From Pseudopyrenochaeta lycopersici (taxonomy: Eukaryota > Ascomycota > Dothideomycetes > Pleosporales > Pseudopyrenochaetaceae): a stretch of DNA of 64,000 nucleotides. The stretch lies in NCBI GenBank assembly GCA_003313425.1, contig NHZP01000017.1:496001-560000 (forward strand), written 5' to 3'. Of this stretch, positions 33,048 through 44,259 are shown in pieces. A program made the translations under genes and the position numbers. Within the stretch, counting starts at the first letter, position 1. Each line of letters begins with the position of its first letter. A model generated the notes under the pieces. It saw only the letters and a list, made by a program, of their open reading frames with translations. It had not been told where the DNA came from and did not search any database.

Positions 33048-35241
33048 ATGACACTCGATCAAAACGGCGACCTGGCCAAGAACTCTCCGTTATCGAAAAC
33101 GTCTATTCGAGAGTTGGACGATGGCCAGCTCGAAAGTGGTCGTCCTGTGTTTGTTCCAGCTCTAAACCATTCCACGACGTATGCGTCCGAAAAGACGGCG
33201 ATCGATAGCTTGTCCAAGACGGACACAACATTTTCTCATGATGAGCAATCGGCGCCTCGCTCTTCAAGGAAGGTGCATCTCATTCGGACTTGGAAATGGG
33301 AGCTATTTACCTGGCTTCTCGGGACCGTTGGATTTGCTGCCAATATAATTCTTTTGCTTTGCTTTGATGGCAAGCGGCAGAGTCAATGGCGATCGCCTGT
33401 TCAGATTACAACATTCGTGGCTGCTCTTGCTCAACTTTCACAATCCGCTCTCCTAGTACCAGTTTCGTTCTGCATTGGACAACTGAAATGGACCTGGTTC
33501 GGGAGCGACCGAAGCGCCTCGGACGTGGATAGATTTGATCTCGCAAGCCGTGGCCCAGATGGTAGCGTACGGCTATTGTATCGACTAGGATGGAGACCGT
33601 TAGTATATTATCGAAAGTAATAAAATCTGACTGTTGATGCTGACCAAAACAGTCGCCTCGTTTCGCTGGGCGCTCTAGCAACAATCATGTTGCTTGCATT
33701 CCCGTCATTCATCCAGCAAGCGGTGAATACGCAACCCAAGGCTTATCCATTGGCCGAAAAAGGACTGGCGCAGCTTCAGCGTCTCGTGGAATTTACAAAC
33801 ACATCTGATATCAACGATGCCTGGGACCTCTACGCCGCAATGGACAACGGACTCATCAATGACCATATATACGCCTCCAATGCCACAGGAATCTGCCCTA
33901 CTGAGTATTGCACATGGGACCCATACATCACACTCGGGGTCAACGTCGTGACAGAAGATGTCACTAATATGCTTATCCGTCAGCCTGATATGCCTGCTGT
34001 TGTTCCACAGACAAATCACAGCTATGAGAGGACTGAAATCGGTGACCAAGGTTATCACAATCAATCCACGTTTCAGTTGGACACCAAATGGATCTTTAAC
34101 GGGGAATATCCAACTCCCGAAAATACCGACGGGAGACTGCCTGATCTTGCGCATATATACCTTTCATACTATGATCCCTGTTTGAATGCTGAGAAAAACC
34201 CTGATTGGCGAGATCTAAAATACTGGAGAGGCTTCAAGGCAACGTTCAAAATGTCGTTAATGAGACTGAAGTCGACATACCGTCAGTCAATGAACACGGA
34301 GATCATCCAAACATACGATGAAATGAGCTGGAGTAATTCGTCACAACCATCCGCTGCTGGACTGGTAGAGCGCCGGATATACTGCACTCAGCAAGACGGC
34401 GAAGAATTCTGTATTCGCAGTGATAAACTCGCCGCCATCGGTGACAATCTCGACTGGGCTCTGAACCCTAACAGTATGTCTTTTCTATTCTTGGCTCTAT
34501 CAAGATATATATACTGACACTGTAACCCTACCTATAGTGATGTGGGCCTCGTACATACCGGTCGCAGTCAATAGTACGAAAGTCGGGAATACGACTGAGT
34601 TTGCTTACCAAATGAAATACGCCGACCGTGCACAATACATCCTGCCGGACGTGCTAGGAAAGAAGAGCATATTTCGGTGTAAAAATGAAACGAAGATTGG
34701 GCTCGAAGGCTTCACTCGAAAGATGAACAATGTTGCGACGAGCCTAAGTAACTCGTAAGTTTGCCGCCCTTTATGAGTAGATTCTGTGCAGCTTGAGTTA
34801 TCCATCAAACTCGTACTCTGTGGACGCACCGGGTGTTAAATGAACCCTAATTCTTCATATCATCGGCAGTGCTAACAAATTCTGACCAGATTCCGTGTCG
34901 ACGCCGACTATAACAGCACCCGTGTCAACGGCATTGCATGGAAGACCGAACCGCACATTGAGGTCACTTACGTGTGGCTTACCATGCCGATCGTGCTCTA
35001 CTGTGTCATCACAATTTTCCTCTTTGCAACAATGTTTCATACGAGAAATGCTCCGCCGTGGAAGTCATCGGTTCTCGCGCTGCTTCGGTGTATGGATCCG
35101 AAGAACAAGCTCGGCACACCGCAACAGATTGACCAGTATGGGAAGAAGACCATGGTACGGCTTGACGAGGTGAGAAATGGTGAAACGTGGCAGTTGTTGG
35201 ATACAACACCTTCGCGGCGGTCATATAGCGAGAAAAGTTGA
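33048..35241 (+). CDS. DUF3176-family membrane protein
   Basis: Four exons are inferred: 33048-33598, 33653-34473, 34538-34754 and 34890-35241, giving 646 residues with frame kept at each junction. The N-terminal 80 residues are polar. Membrane segments follow near residues 90-115 (ELFTWLLGTVGFAANIILLLC), 120-145 and 185-205 (LGALATIMLLAFPSF). A long extracytoplasmic part has many N-glycosylation motifs and paired cysteines (CPTEYC). A last membrane segment near residue 570 (LTMPIVLYCVITIFLFATMF) precedes a short cytosolic tail. This is the layout of the fungal DUF3176 family, which is expanded in many ascomycetes and has no known function. Intron 3 is long (135 nt) for this window. Confidence 0.85.
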
Positions 35242-36179
35242 AGCCCCGACCGAAAGTCGATAAGGCTTCCAAATAGGATTCTTCCGCTCTTGCAGTCCTT
35301 GAGCAGGAACTTGGCTTTCTCAAAGTAACAGCGATATGTCGTAAAAATGATTCCAAACATTGTCCATTTGTCCTGCTCGATTTCATTGAGGGGCATTTGC
35401 ATCAACATAATGTGTTGGTAGAGGAACGCATTACTTCAACTTGATCGGACACAGCATCCACATCATGTGTCTTACTTAAGTCACTCCTCTCATGGCGGTA
35501 TAACGCTCGAGCCGAGACTGCCTTGTCGTTGTCTTATTAGGAATCAAAGGAAAAGACGCCGTTTTGGAAGAAGATAGGAATTTTCCGGGGATTGTGGACC
35601 AAGTGGTACGAGGGAGAGCCATGAAGAGAATTAGTGTGTAAGGTGCAGAAATGGATCTCTGGATCCGATGAAGAGGAAAGAAGGATGAGCAATCATGTCC
35701 ATTAAACCCTGCAGGCGGATCCCAATTACTGGTTTCGGATCCTGGCGGAAAATATGTGGCATGGTTGTGTTCCTTTGCCAGCGCTGAAGTGCATGGATAG
35801 AGTGAGATAGTAGGAATTCGCTTAGCATGGCATGCTAGTAGACTTGAATATACATATTCAATATGACCAGTTACTATACAGGTGGAGTGTCGAGATCAGT
35901 GTAATTAAATCTGCAGGTACTGTTATGCCACAAAGCTCTGGCCATATAATGGACATCCTGATATCTCTTTCCAACAGCCTAAAAACGTATGAAAGGCGTA
36001 CATGTAAAGGAGGTCTAGGAACGAATAATGACAGGACAAGCCTAGTGAAAATAATTATACATAGAGTAAGGTGATGCTATGCCCGCGTATTCAATGCGCT
36101 TCATGCTCTCTGTTTGTTCCTCCGAAAGGCGGTTTAAAACACCGACTGCTACTCGAATGCGAAAAGCATCTTTAACGAC
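35242..36179. other. Convergent gap between DUF3176 gene and SCS3
   Basis: About 940 bases between convergent genes, without recognisable coding sequence. Only short unrelated open frames are seen. Confidence 0.45.
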
Positions 36180-37160
36180 TTATACGCCGGGCATTCCCAG
36201 TATCGCTCTAATCTGCGGCACACCTCTTGGAAGGAAGTACACGCTCCACAGCCCCAAAAAGGCAACCGCAAGTCCCGTAAACTTCTCAAACCATGTGTGG
36301 AAGTAGGCAGCTGTCATGAGCAGCATCCACCACATGAGCCCCGCAACGCCTAGTGCAAACTTAACGCCCCTTGCTGTCGCATCGCCCTCCGCCTTGACCA
36401 ACTCTTTCTCGACAGCCACGCTCGCTGTCTTGCCATCCGAAAGTGTAATGAGACGTCCATCTCGAAGCCCCTCGACGCGCGTCAAAGCAGGTAGGAACTC
36501 AAACCATAGTAGCGATGAGCCGAGAATGAGGAGGAAGACATGTCCCGAGATATCATGTCCACCCTTCCAGCTTCCACCAACGGCTTTGCACGTTGCAGCA
36601 GTGAGGAACTCCCTCGTGTCGCTCATATCCTCGCGTGCATCAGGATCACGCAACCGTTCGCACTGGCCGCCCGTGAATCGAAACATGGTATCTATCAACG
36701 GTGGCCCAAAGAACCACTGCGTCACGAAAATCCACCACGTTGTGATCATCGCATATCTCGCCACGGCTCTGACCCTGCGCGCACTGATTCCCTTGCCAAA
36801 TCCCGGATGGAGTGTAATGAAGATGACGAAAGCCAGCGTTGTCCAGAACCAGCCCACCTTTACAAAGTATACATTGAAGACATTCTTTTTCTGCGCGAAG
36901 TAACTGGGCGCAAACTCGGGCGGGTGTGACTGCGAGACGGCGCTGTAGGGCGCACTGCGGCTAGAGGGAGAGACGATGCTGAATATGCTGCCCAAGATCA
37001 GGGTTATGGGGTAGATGGCTATGAGTTGCGCCTCGAGGCGTGTTGGGAGGAAGGGCGAGCGGCGGGCTGAGGAGGTGGGTGAACGGATCGTTCCGCTAGG
37101 CATGCCTGCTGTGAGGGGGACACCATCGGTGGAAGTGTCGTATCTGCGCCGTGTCGCCAT
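36180..37160 (-). CDS. SCS3: FIT-family ER protein Scs3 (acyl-CoA diphosphatase)
   Basis: FIT proteins sit in the endoplasmic reticulum membrane, hydrolyse fatty acyl-CoA at its diphosphate bond, and are needed for lipid-droplet budding and normal phospholipid homeostasis. The single-exon protein has 326 residues with about six hydrophobic segments (from about 45, 103, 137, 208, 265 and 290). The two family histidines are visible: His207 in GGHDISGHVF and His288 in AAYFHTWFEKFTG. A 40-residue Ser/Thr/Pro-rich N-terminus precedes the first segment. There is a 25-residue insertion near 225-250 (VEGLRDGRLITLSDGK). Yeast has two paralogues, Scs3 and Yft2; I use SCS3 for the family and cannot separate the two from sequence alone. 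Confidence 0.9.
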   Translation of the reverse strand: MATRRRYDTSTDGVPLTAGMPSGTIRSPTSSARRSPFLPTRLEAQLIAIYPITLILGSIFSIVSPSSRSAPYSAVSQSHPPEFAPSYFAQKKNVFNVYFVKVGWFWTTLAFVIFITLHPGFGKGISARRVRAVARYAMITTWWIFVTQWFFGPPLIDTMFRFTGGQCERLRDPDAREDMSDTREFLTAATCKAVGGSWKGGHDISGHVFLLILGSSLLWFEFLPALTRVEGLRDGRLITLSDGKTASVAVEKELVKAEGDATARGVKFALGVAGLMWWMLLMTAAYFHTWFEKFTGLAVAFLGLWSVYFLPRGVPQIRAILGMPGV

Positions 37161-37790
37161 GATGTGTACGAAAACAGCAGATTTGGGAGGCGTGAAGGTA
37201 CGTCGCGGGAAGTGAAGGAGTTAAACAGACTGATGCGAAGGCGACCTTGCAATGACCGAAAGAAACTCGAGATGAATGCGCCACGGCTCTCAGGCAAGAT
37301 TGACTCCCCAATACCTGCTGTTCAGCTGTGGGAGGATAAAGAAACCTTGGAAGGCGCGAAGTGGGCAGCTTTCATGAGGAACCGAAAACAATGACGTTGC
37401 TCGGAAAATGCGAGAGCCGCCACAGTGTGGCTAGAGCCGCTAGCCGCTCGTGGTCTGTGGCACTAGGCATCGCTTCCCTCGACTTCCATCCACGACTGTG
37501 AACACGTTGAATCGACATAATTATTTTCGTGTCACAGATGGAGCTAAAGTCTTCATGCCCGTCGTAGAAATTATTTGAAATACCGAGAATTAGTCGTTAA
37601 GGCTATTCATCTACTCTCAGACACCTTGGATTTAATCACGCAGGCGCAGGGCGGAATGCATGCAAAATATAACAGGTAGTGATATTTTGGATTATCAAGT
37701 CCTTTTGATGACTTTCAATATATTCATTATTCAGCAACTACATAGGCTTCATTATCGGGTTTTTGGATAACTCTCTAATCATATTCTCGT
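37161..37790. other. Gap upstream of SCS3
   Basis: About 630 bases between the SCS3 start and the 3' end of the LVIVD gene, both on the minus strand. It should contain the SCS3 promoter. No other feature is recognised. Confidence 0.5.
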
Positions 37791-39741
37791 TTACCTCATC
37801 TTGGGCGGCAAGACCGTAGGCACAGGCGGCCTACTCGTCGTCCTCGGAAGCTCGGGGACGGGAATCGTCGGCACACAAGCACAAGCACTGCTAACGCGTG
37901 CAACCACCTGCTCCGTTCCGTTCGCCGCACAGCCCGTACGTGCGTAATCGGGGATGGCAGCAACATCATCGTTCTGCCTGATGGTGAAGTTGCCGCAGAA
38001 TTCCTGAGATTCTTCGAGCCTGCCCTTGATGCTGCTGGCGCGCAGCGAGGTGAGACAGGTATCGGACTCGCATACGGCTGGCTTGGGGCATTCCTTGCTT
38101 GTCATCTTGACGACGAAGGAGCCGCGCTCGATTGTGTGGACGAAGATGAATCCGCTCTTGAAGTTGGCGTAAGACGACCAGGAGCCAAGGAATGCAACAG
38201 TGCCGCCACCTTCTAGCTCGTCGTCCTCGGGGTAGATGTCAAAGAAGCCTGCCTCGCAGATGCTGTCGCCTGAAGGGTCTTCCGTGATCGATCGAATGTC
38301 CAATACGGTAAGGCCAACACCGTAGTTGGACTGGTACGAGTAACCGTCGATGACATACTGGTTATGATCGATCGCGCGCCTCTTGCCCTCGTAGTTTCCG
38401 CTGTAAAATGGGTTCTCCAAATCGCGGATGTCGAAGATATGTGTCGTGGGAAGACCCTGAGTCATAGGTCCAACCTTTGCGTCACGCTCGTCGAACTCGT
38501 CGTCAAGGAAGATGTACTCTTGCCAGGTCTCGTTGTTGACAACACCCTGGTGCACGTACTCAGCGCCGGGGTAGCTGGTGATGGAGATGATGTTGGTGGT
38601 GTTGCCAACTTTGTTGGTAACGTCGTAGATGGTCAATGTGTCCTCGTTGTATCCGTAGCAGATGTCTCGGCCTTGGTATCTCTTATCCGGACCACGGTAG
38701 ACAAGGCACTGAGCATCGTGCACGTAGCCATCTCCAGCTGCGCACCCAGGGCTAGTGGGGTTCGTTGGATCGGAGATGTCGAGGAAGATCAATCCACCAC
38801 GGCAGGGCAGATCTCCTCGGACACGAATGGTCTCGTTGCCGCCAACAGATCCTACAGCAACGGCATAATTCAGCTCCTCATTGACCACAATGTTGTGGGT
38901 TCGTCCAACAGGCAACTCATCCCAATGGCCTGTCAGATCGTCCTGAGTGAAGTTTGTTGGGTTCTCTGGATCAAGATCAAGCAACTTCTTCATGTCAAAG
39001 AATTGGACGCCACTCTTGATAGCCTCAGAGCCAATGACAACCAAATCCCTGACCACTCGGATCTCTCTCCACCGAGAGCCAATAGCATCATACTGCGGAA
39101 GGCGGCCAAGGTAGACAAGTTTGCCCTCGCTGCTGATTTCAGCGAATGCAGTGCCGTCGAACTGGCCAATGGCGACGAATTCACGGCCGTCCTCGGAGGT
39201 CCAACCCCAAGAGGACGAGCCTTGGCCTTTTGAGCTACCCAAGGCAGAATGTGGTAGAAAGTGGTACAAATCAATCTGCACTTGTTAACTATGTCTATGT
39301 TGAGAAGATCGTGTACAAACTCACATTATTGCACTTAAACGTGTTATTCTTGTCCCCTGGAATCGCGGCAGCAAAGCCGTTTTCGCATGCAGTGTGACCC
39401 AACTCGGGATACTGCGAGCTCTCCATCTGGCCCGAGGCAAGCTCAGCATCCCATTGGGCCTGTGTAACATGTTAGCCTAGTCTAGGGGAGTATTACAAAA
39501 TTCCCCGAGCGGTAAACAATCGCAGTGACAAGGCAATTGAAGCCGAACAAGCCCCCGTACAACAAGGTGCATAGTGTAGCGACAAAACTAAGAGTTGGAT
39601 TATGAGTCTTACCATCTTGATTCCCATGATCTTGGCGTGAACTGTGCCGTCGGCGTACTCTTCGGCGGTACCCAGGGCTGCCGCGCTACTCAAGCCCACA
39701 AGGGCAGAGCAGAGCGCTACGAGTGAATGCGTGCGAACCAT
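37791..39741 (-). CDS. Secreted LVIVD-repeat (choice-of-anchor B type) protein
   Basis: Three exons are inferred: 39613-39741, 39325-39459 and 37791-39275, each a multiple of three except for the stop-bearing last one, giving 582 residues. Residues 1-20 are a clear signal peptide (hydrophobic core LVALCSALVGLSSAAA). The body is a beta-propeller-like run of repeats with the LVIVD flavour (VVRDLVVIGSEAIKSGVQFFD, GLIFLDISDPTNP, TLTIYDVTNK, THIFDIRDLENP, GLTVLDIRS). Several Asn-X-Ser/Thr sites and cysteine pairs (CESDTC) suit a secreted, glycosylated protein. The C-terminus is Pro/Thr-rich (PRTTSRPPVPTVLPP). Homologues are widespread in fungi and of unknown function; a cell-surface or extracellular role is inferred only from the signal peptide. 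Confidence 0.88.
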
Positions 39742-41043
39742 GGCGAGAGGATACGAAAAGCAACACAGGCGCGAGAGATGGCGGACCTCCTTCCGGAGAG
39801 GAGAGTCCGACTCCATTTATACATCGTCTATCAATCTTCATCTTTGTAAAATCCCGCTTTCTTGGTTTGAGGACAAAGCGCGTCATTGGGACCATCATTC
39901 CTCGTGCTCGACGCTAGCGGCGAAGCATACAAAAGTCCCGATGTCCTGGATTAGAAGGTCGTCGGATGCCAACACTCGGGATCAAGGTACGAATCTCGGA
40001 ATCAGCGTCTTGCAGGTATAGCGTGCTGCTTGGCCGATGACGATTGTTTAAATAGCGGAGTTTGGCAGGCTCTCGGCGTCTGCGGTGGAGCTCTCGGCGG
40101 CTTGGAACCTTCATCTTTACCCCGCCCCGCCCGCAGTGTTCCGCGTGGTTTGTTGTCCCCAGCATACTCTTGTCTCGCTATCTTCGTACAAATAAGTCTA
40201 GGCGGAAAGCCATCTACTAGGCAGTGGCTGGATGCTTGGTCCTGTCTACTTGGCTACTCACATAGGCAGGTCCTTGTCGTATCTGAACTGTGACGGCTTA
40301 GCGAGTATGATCATCGAATAGATATGTGTTAATATTTGAAGAGATTTTGTGATAAAGGCCAAGGGGTTTATTAAATACTGTCTTCCATTTACTACTCTAT
40401 GTCATCGCCCAATTTGTCGTCTCGTGTATGTTGCGTAGTGCAGCTCTTTCTTCATGAAAGCCATGAAGTGCATCCTTATTTTCGTAGCCCTACTAGGACT
40501 GGGTATAACGAAGTCTATCAATGAGAATAAGAGTCTAGAAACGCCAGGCTCCAAACCATCTTCTTGTAGATACAAAACTCGGGTGCTGTGGAACGCAATG
40601 GGGCGTTCGAATTCCAGCATATATACTTCGACGACTGACACAAACAGGAGAACAAGTTTTGGAAGGTAAGACGCTGAAATACCTATGATCAAAAACTTCT
40701 CGCTGCGCTATCGACGCCAACCGAGCCGGGGTATCATGCCTTTGGAGTCGAGCTAAATTCGTACCTCGTGAACACGTCATGGTTGTGCCATGAAGATACG
40801 GTGAAAAAAAAATCGGCCGTTAAATGTGATTATTCCCGATCGCGTCGTACATGTACCGCGCTGTTGCAAAGGAAGGCGTACCGAGCTGATGTGATAGCCG
40901 CATTGGGCGGGAACGCGTCATCCCTCATATACCGGAGATAACCCGGGTATTTGTTTGTGATACGTGATCTTCGCCACCAACATCGACTTCATCTTCTTGG
41001 GAGTGGTTTGTAGATTAGTCGTGATTGCGCTCTAGGCGCTGCG
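39742..41043. other. 1.3-kb gap upstream of the LVIVD gene
   Basis: Contains the promoter of the LVIVD gene and the 3' flank of the zinc-cluster gene. Short open frames only, none recognised. Confidence 0.5.
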
Positions 41044-44000
41044 TCATCTCCAGCCTCCCATGCCCTGGCCATGTCCATATTGCGGATTACCTGCAAAAGC
41101 TGGCCTTGCATTGTTCAACCCTAGAGCTGGGTCCATGAACGATTGTGTCCACTCGTCTTGATTGAGAAGGTCATCGAATTGCATGTGTGGTGCCGGCATC
41201 TGGACGCTCGGGCTACCAGACTGAGGGGGAAAGCCTCGCTGTAAATGTCCATTCTGCATCAGATACATGGGCATGGGTCCAAAAAGCTGAACTTCATTGT
41301 CTGCGAGACGCCTAGCGGGTCCGGTGGGCATACTTGTAGGAGCATACATTGCGGGGTGCGATTTCATGTCAACACCAGACATCTGATGTGGGACGCCACC
41401 AAGGGCAGGGGAGTGGTTGCGATCGAACGGCTGAGGTTGTCTGTTCTCGAAAGTAGTCATGGGCTGATTCGGATAGGCCAACGGATCTCCAGAGGGAAAC
41501 ATCATAGTTGAAATGTCTGATATGGGGATGTTCAGATTCGATGGGTCTGTGAAAGAACTGACCAAGGGTGTTGGTGGAAATGATGATCTCTGCTGTAGAT
41601 TGTGTGTTGAACCAACACCAAAGCCTGCTGCGAGGCTAGCATTAGACGAAGTGGGCGTGAGACCCGGCATTGCGTCGAAGAAGTCAGGGTTTGGCGGCGA
41701 TGGTGCGTTGTATGCTGGATCTAGGCCAAGGTTGGCAAGATGGGTTTGGGAGATTGGTAGTGGATGGCCATGAGCGGTACGCTTACCGTCTGGTACGCTC
41801 TCAGGGAAAGTGCTTGCGCGGCGCAGTCCCATAAAATCCTCTTGTTTGAGAAAGTTTGGCCGCGCAGCGAGACTCTGCGGCGAACTTCCCTGTCGACGTT
41901 TCTTAGATTCAATGAGTTCTCCACCTTGTCTGATGGACTCAGGAAGCCGTTCAAACATGGTCTATTCACCTAATTAGTATGGACTTGTTCATTGACACAT
42001 TACCGGACAGCTTACCTTGAGCGCAGAACTACATCTATCCGCAGCCATGCTCCGTTTGGCAAAGAATGCTAGCACTTCCTTGCCCTCTACAGCGTCTCTG
42101 AGTAACTCAAAACTCGTCGGGCTAGTTGGGTTCTCCAAAACAAAATAGAGGATCGAGACAATGGCGAAGAAAGTGGTGTACATGGAAAACCAGTACGCTC
42201 CAGCCAGTAAGCCTCGCCTCCGCATCTCTGTAGAGATGTGGATAATGTTTCGTGAAACACTGACACAAGCAGATGCGCACGCAAACGCCCTTGGATCGAT
42301 CGGTTTATCTTTGTAAGATTGCGAAACATAATGTAAAAATGGGCGATAGAGCAGTAGCTGTGCGTGTCCAAAGGCCATTCGCAGGAGCTGTTGAACTCTG
42401 GGTGACTGTCAGTGTCCAGTTCCCTTAGATAGAAGGAGGACCTACCTGATGATAATAGGTGACGCTTCCCCACCAGGTTTAAGGGCGTGGGGAAGTTCAT
42501 CCAGCCAATGTGCGAGATCCTGCTCGAGCTCACGGATCTTGGAATAACCAACTGTATATGTCACCGAGTTCTTTCCCCCAGACTGCGTGCCTTTGATCGG
42601 ATACACGTATTTGCAGATTTTACTGAGTACTTGTACGATTCGAGTGTGTGCGTTGAAAGCCGCCATGACGGAGATGTTTCCTTCGGGCATAGGCAATATT
42701 TTAGTCTCCGTGATGAACTCATCATCGACCTCAAGAGGCCACTCTTGATCAATATCTTCGTCCTCTAGGAAGCGTGGCAACCCAAGCATTGCACCGACAT
42801 ATGTGTCCATTCTCCGAATTACCCAGAATATACGCTTCCGCGTTTCGGCTTCGATCGGAGTGAAATTCTCGTTGATTGAACGGTGTAGTCCCATGCGTAA
42901 GGCAGATCGCAAAGCAACGCCTATGTAAGCGTAGCAAGTGCTGAGCTTGGCTGATGATTGCAAGAACTGTATCATGAAAATGATTGCTTGCAGTGAAGTC
43001 AAGTCTCTGCAGTCCGCAATGTCGAGAAGCTGACGAGAGGCCTTGAAGTATTTGAATCTATGCGGTGTCAGCTCAGTTCAGTGTAGATAGTCGATATTAT
43101 TACTTGCCCCTCATCAGTGAGTGATTCGTAGCTGGCTGTGTCAAGCTCAGTATCATCTTTCGCAAACAACTTGCCAAGAGCAAGCACGGCGTACAGTAGT
43201 GGTAGAAAGTTATTTTCCGCATTCCCGTAATTGGCGGGCGGAACCTCGTAGATCCGATCCAGTTGTTTGTAGAATGTTGGTAAATGTACGACCCTGAGCA
43301 TAGCACCAGCGTCAATAATCGCACTGTCACAAAGGCTCCGAGCCTCCTCCTTTGTTGGGAGATCCGTTCCAGGAGGAAACGCAGTTGACGATCCGGCTGG
43401 CGAGTGCGTCGAGTTCGGAGAGGGTGGATCGTGAGACAGAGTGCGGTGCCTAAGTGATGGCGACCGATCTGGTGGAATTTGGAACATGTCTCCGAATTGC
43501 CGTAATCCTCTCATGAAGCTCAACCCTGACGAATGACCTTGATAGTCCCAGTTTCCTTCCTCATCCAAGTCAAGCTGGCCGGTTGCTTTCACCATGGCTT
43601 CAAGATGAGAGTCTGGCGCTTCTTCGGCTGAAATAATACCTTGATGCTGCGCCACATGCGAGTCAGTAGGCATCACCGACGGTCGAGGCGCCCCGGATGG
43701 CAATTGCGGTAGCAGTCCGCTTTGAAGATGGGCGTCAATGCTTGGATCATTCAAGTCCACAGTTGGAAAGACCACGTGCAACAAGGCCTTTGCGCGTTTC
43801 AATTGGCTTTCGAGAGCCTCGATGTATTGAGGAGTGGCATTTCGCCTTCGGTTCGAGGGCTGGTCATATGTGCTGGGCGGCAATCAGTACACAAAGCAAG
43901 AGGTTAGAATTCACAGAGTAGGGTATGTACCATTCTACAGAGCGCGTTAGTATCGGCGGTTGCAATTCCTAAACGGAAGGCGAAGGGATCAATAACGTAC

Positions 44001-44259
44001 CATAACTATACACAGTACAATGGGTGCATGGCTGCTTCCCATCGCACTTGATCTTTTTACGGCGACATTCATCGCAGGCGCGTGTCACACGCCTTCGCTT
44101 TTGCATAGGCTTTGGTGCCTGATCGTCGCCGATGTCATTGCTCGGCGAATTCTCGTCGGCGAATTCAGGGCTATCTTCGTGTTGTGAGTTCTCATACTGA
44201 CCAGGTTGGCCGGAGCCTGTTGGAAGACCTTCAGCTTTGGTAAGGGCTGGAGAAGCCAT
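41044..44259 (-). CDS. Zn2Cys6 transcription factor (PF04082 type)
   Basis: This is a nuclear regulator that should bind CGG-type sites. Inferred exons: 44001-44259, 43931-43934, 43108-43872, 42446-43057, 42016-42397 and 41044-41961, giving 979 residues. The cluster cysteines are 62, 65, 72, 78, 81 and 88 (spacing 2-6-5-2-6), followed by [10 protein letters not shown] and a short coiled-coil stretch ([16 protein letters not shown]). Residue 87 and two bases of Cys88 come from the 4-nt exon 43931-43934. The fungal regulatory domain runs from about 230 to 600 ([62 protein letters not shown]). The C-terminal 300 residues are Pro/Gln/Met-rich and probably the activation region. Intron 3 has GC-AG ends. 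Targets cannot be told. The 3.4 kb upstream has no gene, which is common for regulators. Confidence 0.92.
43931..43934 (-). other. 4-nt microexon of the Zn2Cys6 gene
   Basis: The four bases AATG (minus strand) lie between a 66-nt intron ending CTGTAG, with a perfect TACTAAC branch site, and a 58-nt intron starting GTACAT and ending GCCCAG. Together with the last base of exon 1 and the first of exon 3 they encode Glu87-Cys88, completing the zinc cluster. Skipping them shifts the frame. Confidence 0.85.

Noticed and set aside
38364..39233. 289-codon plus-strand frame opposite the LVIVD gene
   Set aside because: Antisense to a long conserved exon; composition is that of a shadow frame, with no family resemblance.
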